Shown here: positions 51,850 to 61,228 of the stretch, piece by piece
How positions within the stretch are numbered: the stretch's first letter is position 1
How the letters are laid out: every line of letters begins with the position of its first letter
Source of the DNA: Azorinus chamasolen
Taxonomy: Eukaryota; Mollusca; Bivalvia; Cardiida; Solecurtidae
Assembly (NCBI GenBank): GCA_963576725.1
Contig: OY755244.1
Span: forward strand, 33,205,876 to 33,269,875
Direction: 5' to 3'
DNA length: 64,000 bases
Notes under the pieces: generated by a model
Seen by the model: the letters and a program-made list of their open reading frames with translations, nothing else
Database searches by the model: none
Told to the model about the DNA's origin: nothing
Translations under genes and position numbers: made by a program

Positions 51850-52099
51850 TTAACCCTTTCCCTGTTCTATGTTTATTAAAAATTTCAATGCCTAATAAAT
51901 ATTCATAGACAAACTTGTTATAATTGAAACTAGAAGGTGGAATGTTGTAGCCATTTTAGAAACTAAAGAAAAAGATCTATCAAATTCCATTAGCAAACAG
52001 AGCAGACCCTGATCAGACGGCTCCTATATGAGCCGTCTGATCTGGGTCTACTCTGTTTGCAGATGCGTAAAAACATATTTATATAAGGGAAAGGGTTAA
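51850..52099 (+). mobile_element. TTAA-C MITE
   Basis: 250 bp. Inner arms AGACGGCTCCTATATGAGCCGTCT. TTAA at both ends, the right one shared with TTAA-B. Confidence 0.9.
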
Positions 52100-52504
52100 C
52101 AGAGTTTTTAACAATGGTACATGGACAACTGGAAAGTTTGGCAATGGAAGACACTGTAGAATCAGATCTATGTTGTTTGTTAACCCATTCCTCCATAATT
52201 GTTTTTTTTTAGATCCAACCGTTTTGAATAAATCTACCCAAAAGGAGCATTAACTAGAGAAAATGAAAATTTTAGAATTTTGTAGTTTGAAAACATTGTG
52301 ATAAATAGAGCATTTGCTCCTATAGGAGCAAATGCTCTATTTATCACAATGGTTTCAACAGGTTACTTTTACAGAGTCATAGAAATGTGTATTTATGGAG
52401 GAAAGGGTTAATGAAACAGAGCAGACCTGATCAGACGAGTCCTACACCGGGTTGACTTTATTCGGAAAGGCGTAGAAAGGCATCATTTATGGAGCAAAGG
52501 GTTA
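52096..52504 (+). mobile_element. TTAA-B MITE split by a TTAA-A copy
   Basis: The left part ends ATCAGATCTATGTTGTTTG; the right part resumes TGAAACAGAGCAGACCTGAT. The right palindrome arm is deleted. Confidence 0.75.
52180..52411 (-). mobile_element. TTAA-A MITE nested in TTAA-B
   Basis: 232 bp, perfect apex, TTAA at both ends inside the B copy. Confidence 0.9.
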
Positions 52505-52714
52505 CAAAAAAATATGATTCGAGAATTGAAGCTGATGAAGTTTTGTAGACGACAATTACTCAGAGTTGAAAGATTTACCAAGAGAACATTTCCACAGCTG
52601 CTCTTGATCGGCTTTTCAAATATGAAGTAAAATGTCATTTGCCAAAAAAGTGTCTTCTGTTTCAATTTTTAACCATTTCTTTTAACCCTTTCCCTCATAT
52701 TTTAACCATTTCTT

Positions 52715-52953
52715 TTAACCCTTTTCCTCATATAAACACCTTTTCATGAATCTGCAAACAGAGTAGCCCAAGATCAGATGGCTCCAATAGGAGCCATCTG
52801 ATCAGGGTCTGCTCTATTTGCTTTTGACATGATATAGATCTGATCTTACAGCTTTTGTCAAAGCAAAACGTTTCCTTGATTGTAAAAATTCAGCTTATAA
52901 ATAATCACAATGTCAGCATTTCTTACAAGAATAATGAACAGGGAAAGGGTTAA
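52715..52953 (-). mobile_element. TTAA-B MITE with duplicated end
   Basis: A 33-bp duplication (TTTTAACCATTTCTTTTAAC, CCTCATAT) precedes it. Inner arms AGATGGCTCCAATAGGAGCCATCT. Confidence 0.85.
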
Positions 52954-53300
52954 ACACAATTATGAATGTGGAACAATTTGGATCCTGAGCAGATAATAAA
53001 ATAATTAATTAAGCAGATAATAAATAAAATAGATGATAAATAGAGATGATAATTTGAGGAGATGATATATGAATTTTATCTGAATCCACACTGTTTGCAA
53101 TGCATTATGTAATAACTAATTCAATGCTAGTGAGAAAAGAGAAAGACATGTTTTCCTCCCTGAGGTCTGATTAGCAAAGAAAAACATATCAATAACTGAC
53201 ATCTATTTTCTGTCAGCTTTGACAAATGAATAGTTCCGGTAAAGATATACGAGGAGTTAATCTTATGGCAGAGGTTTTTGATCTTGTTAACAGACCCCGT
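52954..53300. other. AT-rich repeats and unique sequence
   Basis: GCAGATAATAAAATAATTAA and GATAATAAATAAAATAGATG are short degenerate repeats. 53140-53300 is unique. Confidence 0.4.
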
Positions 53301-53307
53301 CAATTAC

Positions 53308-53363
53308 CAAAGCCTGGCCTACAAGCATGCCTCAAGTATTGAGCATCTAATGAACTAGTGTCT
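53308..53363 (-). CDS. Candidate short exon, minus strand
   Basis: The minus strand has acceptor TTATCTACTTATTTTAG, an open segment including DTSSLDAQYLRHACRPGF, and donor GCTTTG/GTAATT (56 nt). The plus strand also has an open frame here (NLMAEVFDLVNRPRQLPKPG), so the strand is not certain. Confidence 0.28.
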
Positions 53364-53500
53364 CTAAAATAAGTAGATAAAAACTCAGAGACGCCCATTG
53401 ATCAGGATCAATGTTATCCTATTGTATAAGTTGGGGCATCACATCTTGTCTTTGTTTTCCACGAGTTTGGTTGAGGATTGGTTTTACAGCATGGCTAATA

Positions 53501-53685
53501 CAGTAAAATCTGTCTTAAGCGACCATCAAAAAGATCTAATTAGGGGTCTTAAGGCAGGTGGTAGCTTAATGCAGGTCAAAAGTAATGCAGAAAGCTCCTA
53601 GGAGCTTTCTGCATTACTTTTGACCTGCATTAAGCATTAACCACCAGCTTTTTAAGATTCCTGTGTCCAATCAATATAAAGCCGC
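53501..53685 (+). mobile_element. Pogo-D2 MITE ended by TTAA-C
   Basis: TA then CAGTAAAATCTGTCTTAAGC; inner palindrome GCAGAAAGCTCCTAGGAGCTTTCTGC. The copy stops at GCCGC/TTAA, where intact copies continue TTAAGACAGG, so the TTAA-C entered at this TTAA. The distal end is not found. Confidence 0.75.
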
Positions 53686-54000
53686 TTAACCCGTTCCCTG
53701 TTCTATGTTTATTCCAAATTTCAATACCTGGACAATATTCATATTCAAATACAATGTATTCATATTCAATATTCATGCACAAAATAGTTATAATAAAATA
53801 TTGAAGGTGGAACATTGTAGCCATTTTAGAAGAGTAAAGAAACAGAATTATCAAATTCCATTAGCAAACAGAACAGATCCTGATCAGACAGCTCCTATAG
53901 GCGCCGTCTGATCCAGGTCTACTCCGTTTTCTATAGGAGCCGTCTGATCTGGGTCTACTCTGTTTGCAAATGGATGAAAAGGCGTTTATATGAGGGATAG
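53686..54000 (+). mobile_element. TTAA-C MITE with duplicated right palindrome arm
   Basis: After the apex CTCCTATAGGCGCCGTCTG, the arm to CTACTCCGTTTT is followed by a second CTATAGGAGCCGTCTGATC arm to CTACTCTGTTTG. The left part has a TTCATATTCAA expansion. The right TTAA is lost. Confidence 0.82.
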
Positions 54001-54122
54001 GTGGTGTGGAACAGTTCTGTGAAGGTCATGTGTGTATGTGTGAGTGAGCATTTCATTTGTGCTACTGGTGTTGCTATGCACCTTGGCATGTCATTGCCAA
54101 ATTTCTTGCCTGACTTCCATTG
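54001..54122. other. Short unique stretch
   Basis: Includes a TGTGTGTATGTGTGAGTGAG run; nothing else. Confidence 0.35.
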
Positions 54123-54236
54123 AACCCTTTCCTCCATGAATATTTATGTAAGAAATAATAAAATCATGAATATAATTTAGATTAGTTTGTTATAATAGCA
54201 CAATGACACAGAAATTTTTGGCCATGGTAGAATACA
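54123..54236 (+). mobile_element. TTAA-B left half only
   Basis: CCTTTCCTCCATGAATATTT to TTTTTGGCCATGGTAGAAT; it stops before the palindrome. Confidence 0.7.
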
Positions 54237-54308
54237 CAGGTACAGTGTTACAATTCTTTATAAATGAATGTTGTGGTACATAAACAAGAATACAGTTTAA
54301 CCACAATT

Positions 54309-54538
54309 ATCACATTCCCTCATATTGATGCCTTTTATTTAATGCCTGTGTAAAAATCACTTTTTGAAACCATTGTGATAAATAGAGCATTTGTTCCATA
54401 AGAGCAAATGCTCTTTTTATCACAATGGTTTCAAATCTATACAATTCTAGAATTTCCCTTTTTCCCAGTAAATGCTCCTTTTCAATAGATTTATTCAAAG
54501 AGGTTGGGTTTAAAAATAACCTATGAGGTAATGGGATA
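54309..54538 (+). mobile_element. TTAA-A MITE
   Basis: 230 bp. Apex TGTTCCATAAGAGC. The terminal TTAA motifs are mutated. Confidence 0.85.
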
Positions 54539-54620
54539 TTCCGTAACCTCTTCCACATAAATCTAGAATGATTAGAAATGGCCCTGTAGTCCAAATTCTT
54601 ATTCCCTCTTTGAATCTACA

Positions 54621-54795
54621 TTAACCCATTCTCTCATATTGACGCCTCTGGAAAAGTCACTTTTTGAAACCATTGTGATAAATATTAATCGGTTTCAAGG
54701 TTTCAAAACTACACAATTCAAAAAATTTCTTTTTGCTAGTAAATGCTCCTTTTCAGTAGAAGTATTCAGAGTTTCTGTCTAAAAATAACTTACAC
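54621..54795 (+). mobile_element. TTAA-A MITE, centre collapsed
   Basis: The left arm GAAACCATTGTGATAAATA jumps to TTAATCGGTTTCAAGGTTTC: the centre is gone and GGTTTCAA is duplicated. The right end is truncated. Confidence 0.8.
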
Positions 54796-54827
54796 TTATA
54801 TAATAAGCATGGCAGTAGTCCAAAAAC

Positions 54828-54966
54828 CTGATCTTATCTGAAAGGATTTTGCGGCCAAAGAGGAATGTTTCACACCTCTGATCTGACAAACCATCGATTT
54901 GCACAAAACAGCCGGCATAGTGTCACTATTTTGAATATCATATGACAGATAGCAGAAAGATGTCAA
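54828..54966 (-). CDS. Candidate exon, minus strand
   Basis: The minus strand has acceptor AATGTATTTAG, a frame open for over 45 codons including SYDIQNSDTMPAVLCKSMVC, and a donor ATCAG/GTTTTT (weak). Other frames close. Not recognised. Confidence 0.4.
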
Positions 54967-55048
54967 CTAAATACATTTACCCATATACTGAAAAGAATTG
55001 CCCTAAGATTTTAATTGTTTTCTTAGATTATAATTTTAACGAAAAAAG

Positions 55049-55485
55049 TTAATCCTTTCCTTGTTATAGGAAATAATTATATCATGAATATTCATTCAGA
55101 TGAATTTTTATAATGAAACAGAATCTACGTACACATGTTTGGTATTTATAGAAACTGAAGAATTAGGTCTATAATAATTTCAGAAGCAAACAGAGCAGAC
55201 CCTGATTAGACAAGGGCTACAGATAAAGGTGCGTACTCAAATACTAAATTCATCATTTCTCCACCAAATCCTATGCTGTGACTACTCTTTAGAATCGTCT
55301 TTATAATGACTTATGTACACAGGATTTTGTTTGGTATTGGAAGCAAATGTTGAACCAGATCTATTATAATTTCAGAAGCAAACAGAGCAGACCCTGACCA
55401 GACGGCTCCTATAGGAGCTGTCTGGTCAGGGTCTACTCTGTTTGCAAATGCATGAAGAGGCGTTAATATATGAAGGACAGGGTTA
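55049..55485 (+). mobile_element. TTAA-B tandem partial duplication around half an F element
   Basis: 55049-55216 and 55297-55485 both contain AATTTCAGAAGCAAACAGAG. Between them, 55217-55296 is exactly one half of family F, ending at its apex (TAGAATCGTCTT). The second B centre, GACCAGACGGCTCCTATAGG..CTGTCTGGTC, has both arms changed to GACCAG/CTGGTC. Confidence 0.75.
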
Positions 55486-55492
55486 AGAACTA

Positions 55493-55862
55493 TTATTCTT
55501 GCACAAAACGTGCCGTTGTATTCCCGCTAGACCATGTATTAACAAGGCGATTCTCGAGCTCACGCGCTGTTGTTGACCGAATTTAATTATACCTATTCAG
55601 GGCCTAATGTAAACAATGGACGCTAACGCTATATAGCGTTTTGGCATAAGCTAAATGAATGGTGCAAGTGTTTCAGGGGCACCGACAATGAACTGCTTTT
55701 AGTGATAGACATAGTGAATGAAATCCCGTGTAAACGGTATTTGATACAATCGTGGAATGACGTCAGAAAGAAAAGAGTGGCCCGGAAACTGCATAAATCG
55801 AACGAACGGAAGTGTCAAAGAAGTGTATAGTTTTGCTTGTATTTGGAAGAAATAAACGTGTT
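55493..55862 (+). repeat. Dispersed repeat T, copy 1 (~370 bp)
   Basis: TTCTTGCACAAAACGTGCCG, GTATTAACAAGGCGATTCTC, GTGTAAACGGTATTTGATAC and AGTGTATAGTTTTGCTTGTA are shared in the same order with 62232-62600. It includes TGACGTCA-like ATGACGTCAG. Confidence 0.85.
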
Positions 55863-56056
55863 TTAACCCTCTAGTTTTACACACATGCTACAAATCAAAA
55901 CATTTATCAGAACATAATTTTTTTATTGTGGCTTGAAATGTATACTTAGTGAATATTTCTATATTTATTGTCTTAGATTACAAGTATTGTCAAGCTGTTA
56001 GTCAATGTTTTATATCATACCGTATGTTTGATAACATGTTATGAAACTGAACAGAA

Positions 56057-56305
56057 TTAACCCTTCTCTTGCTGAATTTTAAAACACATTTCTCCTTCTT
56101 TACCCATGCCCTGTTGTATAATTACATATATCTTCACTATGTACAAGTATTTCACTGTGCAATCACTGCTGTGCAGTGCACTGGTTGCACAATCAATTTG
56201 TAAATAGTGCAGACCCTGATGAGACAGCTCCTGCAGGAGCTGTCTCATCTGGGTCTTCACTATTTACAGGTAGGTATATTGACGTGAACAGCAAGCGAAG
56301 GGTTA
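56057..56305 (+). mobile_element. TTAA-J MITE, reference copy
   Basis: 249 bp with TTAA at both ends: TTAACCCTTCTCTTGCTG and CAGCAAGCGAAGGGTTAA form the terminal inverted repeat. Perfect inner palindrome GATGAGACAGCTCCTGCAGGAGCTGTCTCATC near the right. Confidence 0.88.
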
Positions 56306-56426
56306 AATATAGAATAGAGCCTTGTGTTATTAATGGCATCTGATAAAGTTATATGAAGTTGGTGGTATGTTACTACAGTCTGCAAAGTGTCACTAATTTT
56401 GGATATGCTTATGTTTGGCCATGTTG

Positions 56427-56676
56427 TTAACTCTTTCCTTCATATAAACACCTTTTTACGCATTTGCAAACAGAGTAGACCCAGATCAGATAGCTCCTCA
56501 CAGGAGCCGTCTGATCAGGGTCTGTTCTGTTTGTTATGGAATTTGATAGATCTGTTTATTTAGTTTCTAAAATGACTACAATGTTCCATCTTCCTTATTT
56601 CATTATAACTATCGTGTCCCATGACTATTGAATAGGATTTGATATTTGGACTAAACATAGAATAGGGAAAGGGTTA
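56427..56676 (-). mobile_element. TTAA-C MITE
   Basis: 250 bp, TTAA at both ends, centre AGATAGCTCCTCACAGGAGCCG (2-base insertion). Confidence 0.9.
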
Positions 56677-56812
56677 AATTCTGAAAGTGGGAGATCCTTC
56701 GAAAGCATAAGTAGCAATGCAAAGAGAGAAAATTGCAGACTTGGTTTTATTGAGTCTGTTCATGAGTAGTAATTAAAAGTTCAACATTACTCATGCCCCC
56801 TAGCGCACCTAG
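56677..56812 (+). repeat. Dispersed repeat H, copy 2
   Basis: TTCTGAAAGTGGGAGATCC, AAAATTGCAGACTTGG, GAGTCTGTTCATGAGTAG. Like copy 1 it starts immediately after a MITE's TTAA, although the MITE is of another family. Confidence 0.75.
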
Positions 56813-56931
56813 CCACGATTAGATTGCACAAAACCATGTGTTTTTTGATAAACAAAATCGAGTTCCCCTAATATCAGTTTGAAAAATTGACACTAAACTG
56901 TATTCCATTTCAGAAATCATCTAAATATTCT

Positions 56932-57158
56932 GAAACCTTTACATGATGAATACCCATACAGGACTGTTCATATTATGAACGTTTCTTGTTTTTTTTCATT
57001 GTCTGAAAAAATAAAACACGGAAATTCGTTACCATGGTAACACAGTAGAAAGGTAGATCATAACATATAAGCAAACAGAGTAGACCCTTGGTCCAGGTCT
57101 ACTCTGTTTTCAAAGGCATACAACAGGGAGATTATCAAAGGGTTATTCAAAGGGTTAA
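56932..57158 (+). mobile_element. TTAA-B MITE, reduced palindrome
   Basis: The centre is GAGTAGACCCTTGGTCCAGG, with the apex and inner arms lost. The right TTAA is shared with TTAA-C. Confidence 0.65.
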
Positions 57159-57359
57159 CCCCTTTTCCTCATATAAACATGTTCTCACGCATTTGCAAAC
57201 AGAGTAGACCCAGATCAGGGTCTGCTCTGTTTGCTAATAGAATTTGCTTTCTAAAATGTCTGCAATGTTCCAAGTTCCATATTTCTTTATAACTATTTGT
57301 TAATGAATATTCAGTAGGTATTGAAATTTGGACTAAATACAGACCAGGGAAAGGGTTAA
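57155..57359 (-). mobile_element. TTAA-C MITE without apex
   Basis: 205 bp, TTAA at both ends. AGACCCAGATCAGGGTCTGC: inner arms and tip removed. Confidence 0.88.
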
Positions 57360-57588
57360 TAAAGCATTTGTACTCATCCTTTATAAATGTGTGACTTGCT
57401 AATTCCAGATGCAGTAATGTAATTGTTATGCAATTATTCAACTACTGAATGTTTTTTTAATGGTCATTTGCATTCTAATATCTTGTTACCGAGCACCGAA
57501 ACAGAAAATATCAATACCACTTTTGTAAAAGTATTCTTATAAATTCAAACATGAAAAGTATAATTAAGACACACAATTATGCCAAAAC
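57360..57588. other. Unique sequence
   Basis: Nothing assigned. Confidence 0.35.
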
Positions 57589-57845
57589 GTAACCTTTTAC
57601 TCCATAAATACACCTTTCTATGCCTTTGCAAACAGAGTAGACCCAGATCAGATGGCTCCTATGGGAGCCATCTGATCAGGGTCTTCTGTGTTTAATTAAT
57701 ATTGCTTATCAAACAAATTATATAGATCAGATTCTACAGTTTCTGTCTTGGCCAATCCTGATTTTATGTCATTATAAAAATTAAACTAATAAATATTCAT
57801 AATGTCATTGTTTCTTTCATGAATATTCATGGAGTAAATGGTTAA
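57589..57845 (-). mobile_element. TTAA-B MITE
   Basis: Inner arms AGATGGCTCCTATGGGAGCCATCT. TTTAATTAATATTGCTTATC carries a small insertion. Right TTAA present. Confidence 0.85.
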
Positions 57846-58160
57846 GCATGACTGTGTAGCTTTGGTAATGGCATAAGATATGGACCATATGTTACTCAGC
57901 TTAGATCATAACCAATATTTAAAATGCACAACTTCACATACTGATAAACCATTCTTTAGTTCTCTAGATCATACTTTTAAAGTAATGTAAAACACAACAA
58001 GAGCTGTCGCTCATAATTGACAAATGTCCCTGAAGTTGTAACAAATGTGGTAATTATCAAAATCCTCCAATGCCTGACAAAGTTACCAGACACGAAAAAA
58101 GTAGTTGCATGCATGCACCATTTTAATGTGCCTCCCGTCAGTGGCTTAACAAAAGTCCCT

Positions 58161-58336
58161 GCACGAAAAGGAGCATTAACTAGAGAAAAGGAAATTTTTA
58201 GAATTTTGTAACTTGAAACCATTGTGATAAATAAAGCATTTGCTCCTGTAGGAGCAAATGCTCTATTTATCACAATGGTTTCAAAAAGTGACTTATACAG
58301 AGGCGTAGAAAGGCGTACTTATGTAGGAAAGGGTTA
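58161..58336 (-). mobile_element. TTAA-A MITE, left-truncated
   Basis: Begins at CGAAAAGGAGCATTAACTAG. Apex CTCCTGTAGGAGC. Right TTAA. Confidence 0.85.
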
Positions 58337-58359
58337 AGGTCTAACCGCAAATGTAAGGA

Positions 58360-58640
58360 CCTAGTATGTTATCTACATGAACAATTGTGTAATCTATATG
58401 AACAAGTGTGTTATCTCTAATGAATAACTGTGTTATCTCTATGAACAATTGTATTATCTCTATGAAATAACTGTTATCTCCATGAACAATTGTTTTTCTC
58501 TCCATGAATAATTGTGTTATCTCTATGAATAACTGTTTTATCTACATGAACAATTGTGTCATCTCCATGTACAATTATGTTATCTCTAACTATATTATCT
58601 CCATGAACAATTGTGTTATCTCTATGAACAATTTCAAAAT
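58360..58640 (+). repeat. ~22-bp minisatellite
   Basis: Units of ATGAACAATTGTGTTATCTC with A/T changes, about 12 times. Confidence 0.88.
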
Positions 58641-58741
58641 CTTCCAATGCATGACACTGTTACAGCCTGGCCATGAACATCAGTATACTATGTGCACATA
58701 AGGAAAAATCCGTTTGAAACGTGCAAGTGTGACCATAGCCT

Positions 58742-58971
58742 TTAACCCTTTCCTCCATAAATACATCTTTCTACGCCTCTGTAAAAGTCACTTTATGAAA
58801 CCATTGTGATAAATAGAGAATTTGCTCCTATAGGAGCAAATGCTCTATTCATCACAATGGTTTCAATACTTCATAATTCTAACATTTTCCTTTTCTCTAG
58901 TTAATGCTCCTTTTGGGTAGATTCATTCAAAGAGGTTGGGTCCAAAAATAGCCAGTGGAGGAAAGGGTTAA
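58742..58971 (+). mobile_element. TTAA-A MITE
   Basis: 230 bp, intact apex, TTAA at both ends. Confidence 0.92.
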
Positions 58972-59527
58972 GGCAGGTACATGGGTCCTGTATGTGACAT
59001 GTTTTCTTTTTGTGGTGTACAACTGTGCCAATCTATTTCAAAATATTCCCAATGTAAGACAAAGCTACAGCCCGGACACAAACATCTGCATACTATGTGC
59101 AGAATATTTGACCTCAAAGTGTGACCTTGACCTAATAGTAGTGACCTGGCCCTTGTGTGTGACATGTTGTCTCTATGTGGTGAACATCTGTGCCAATAAA
59201 ATCATCCTATGTATGACAACAAATGTACAGCCAGGACACAAACATATGTATGTAGGATCCAATGCTTGACCTACAAGTGTGACCTTCATGGTAGGGGACT
59301 GCTGGGTCTTGAACATGACATATTGTCTTCATTTGGAACAACTGCAAAATTAATTTATTTCAAAATCCTCAAGTGCAAGACAAAGTTACAGCCGAGACAT
59401 GAACATCAGCATGCATGCTATGTTCACTATCTATATATCCCATAGTGTGGACCTTTACCTTGAAGAAGGAGACTTTGGGCCAGTGGTGAACAACTGTGCT
59501 ACTTACACACACACATAATACAAATCA

Positions 59528-59761
59528 CTAACCCTTTCCCTGTTCTATATTTATTCCAAATTTCAATATCTATTGAATATTCATGGACAAAATAGTTATA
59601 ATGAAATATGGACGGTTGAACAATGTAGCCGTTTTAGAAACTGAAGAAACAGCTATCAAATTCCATTAGCAAACAGAGCAGACTCCTATAGGAGTCGTCT
59701 GATCTGAGTCTACTCTGTTTGCAAATGCATGGAAAGGTGTTCATATGAAAGAAAGGGTTAA
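59528..59761 (+). mobile_element. TTAA-C MITE
   Basis: 234 bp. The left inner arm is shortened (GCAGACTCCTATAGGAGTCG). Right TTAA, left CTAA. Confidence 0.88.
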
Positions 59762-59886
59762 TCAAACAAAGCGTTCAAATATTTTAAGAATCTTTAAAAT
59801 TATTATTAGGTACATTCAAAACTGATGACAAGGAGAAAGAGAATTCCAAGTACACTTGTCTTTATTTTCTACACCACAACACTGTA

Positions 59887-60090
59887 CAGTAAAACCTCTC
59901 TATAATGACCACTAAATTGTGTTAATTAGTTGCTATTTTGGGCAGGTGGTTGCTTAAAGCAAGGTGAAAGTAAAACAGAACGCTCCTATAGGAGCGTTCT
60001 GTTTTACTTTCACCTTGCTTTAAGCATCCACCTGTCTTTAACACAAAATATTTGATGTAATTTAGTGGTCGTTATAGAGAGGTTTTACTG
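59887..60090 (+). mobile_element. Pogo-D3 MITE, near-perfect
   Basis: 204 bp between TA dinucleotides. Ends CAGTAAAACCTCTCTATAAT and GTTATAGAGAGGTTTTACTG. Inner arms AAACAGAACGCTCCTATAGG / AGCGTTCTGTTT with apex GCTCCTATAGGAGC. Confidence 0.92.
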
Positions 60091-60295
60091 TACATTGTGG
60101 TAGAGTGCATGTTACACTAGATGCTGGTACCTATTCAATTGGCTGTAAAACTCTTCTTAGTTTTATTTTGAGCTTATTACTACCGTTATGACTGGAATAG
60201 TTCCACAAACAAATACTTGAACGAGAATCAAGTAATTATCTTAATCCTTCTTTGGCTTCAACATTCACCATTAACCAGCTAACCAAATTTTCTTC

Positions 60296-60690
60296 TTAAC
60301 CCTTTACTCCATGAATATTCATGCAACAAATACTGACATCATGAATATTAATGAGTTGAATTCTTATAATGGCATTATAAACTAGAAAATTGTGTCTGTA
60401 AGACACAGCGATGCTCTCGTGGTGGTGCTTGAAAATGAAAAATCTGTGACAACCAACTGCATGTAGAAGCGTAACACACAGACAGACAAATGGGCGGACA
60501 GACGCAAAACATAATGCCCCCTGACTACAGGAGTCAACGGGGGCATAAAAACAGCCATTTTTGGCCATTGCCAGATTATATCATAAGCAAACAGATCAAG
60601 CCAAGCCTGATCAGATGGCCCCTACAGGATCTGGGTCTACACTGTTTGCAAAGGCACAAAAAAGTATATTTAAATGCTGTAAAGGGTTAA
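60296..60690 (+). mobile_element. TTAA-B MITE split by a small Helentron; abuts a coding exon
   Basis: The right part TTTTTGGCCATTGCCAG..AAAGGGTTAA ends exactly where the minus-strand open frame at 60690-60775 begins to fade. The palindrome is decayed (GATGGCCCCTACAGGATC). Confidence 0.75.
60381..60550 (+). mobile_element. Minimal Helentron-like element
   Basis: 5' hairpin GTGTCTGTAAGACAC (60392-60406). 3' end CATAATGCCCCCTGAC.. to CGGGGGCATA hairpin, preceded by ACAGACAGACAAATGGGCGG. Confidence 0.65.
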
Positions 60691-60775
60691 GTTTGCTTCA
60701 TGACTAAAAGTGAAACAATATCCTCTTTCTTCTACAGCATCAAGTAGTTTGGATTCAAATCTGTCATAAAAAAAA
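60690..60775 (-). CDS. Candidate exon, minus strand, downstream of a 101-bp intron
   Basis: The minus strand reads acceptor CAATTTAATTTCAG, then a frame including YDRFESKLLDAVEERGY and FTFSHEANL, reaching the TTAA of the TTAA-B copy. The donor is not found before the MITE, so either the MITE entered the exon or the donor was lost. Not recognised. Confidence 0.45.
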
Positions 60776-60876
60776 CTGAAATTAAATTGGAAACAAATGT
60801 GTGTAAAAGTCAGCAACAATCTGTATATAACGTTCAAAAGGTTGAAAAAACAAAACACTAACAAACACGTGCTTAC

Positions 60877-60925
60877 CGACAACAGCAGGGAGTAATAAAG
60901 ATTCTTTCTTGCATAACAGGTTTTC
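60877..60925 (-). CDS. Candidate exon, minus strand, strong donor
   Basis: The minus strand ends GCTGTTGTCG/GTAAGC, a consensus donor, 101 bp before the acceptor of the exon at 60690-60775. The frame that joins it in phase 2 is open (QERIFITPCCC). The upstream boundary falls at or near the TTAA of the next MITE. Confidence 0.42.
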
Positions 60926-60926
60926 T

Positions 60927-61176
60927 TTAACCCTTTTCCTGTCTAATACTCAGGTAAAAAATAATAACATCATGAATATTTTATAAGATGAATTTTTCAA
61001 AATGTTAACTTTTCAAGGGAAGTTTTTGCTGTGACAAAAACTGTAGAATCAGATCTATATCATGTCAAAAGCAAACAGAGTAGACCCTGATCAGACGGCT
61101 CCAATAGGAGCCGTCTGATCTGGGTCTACTCTGTTTGCAAATACCTGAAAAGGTGTTTATATTAAGAAAAGGGTTA
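60927..61176 (+). mobile_element. TTAA-B MITE
   Basis: 250 bp, TTAA at both ends, perfect inner arms AGACGGCTCCAATAGGAGCCGTCT. Confidence 0.9.
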
Positions 61177-61228
61177 ACTCTTTCCAATGCATGGCAAAAT
61201 TCCGGATAATCCTTGCAAACAGTGTGGA

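Larger units (their letters stand above)
57992..59510 (+). mobile_element. Decayed Helentron-like element with diverged core, twice invaded
   Basis: It starts AACAAGAGCTGTCGCTCATA. Core phrases ACAAAGTTACAG, GTGTGACATGTTGTCTC and GAACATCAGCAT recur through 58640-59450. Two TTAA-A copies (58161-58336 and 58742-58971) and a minisatellite interrupt it. The 3' end is not found. Confidence 0.5.

Noticed and set aside
58504..58701. Asn/Met-rich plus-strand peptide with repeats
   Set aside because: A translation of the ATGAACAATTGTGTTATCTC minisatellite.
58955..59269. 104-codon plus-strand frame
   Set aside because: It starts in a TTAA-A end and continues through the decayed Helentron core.
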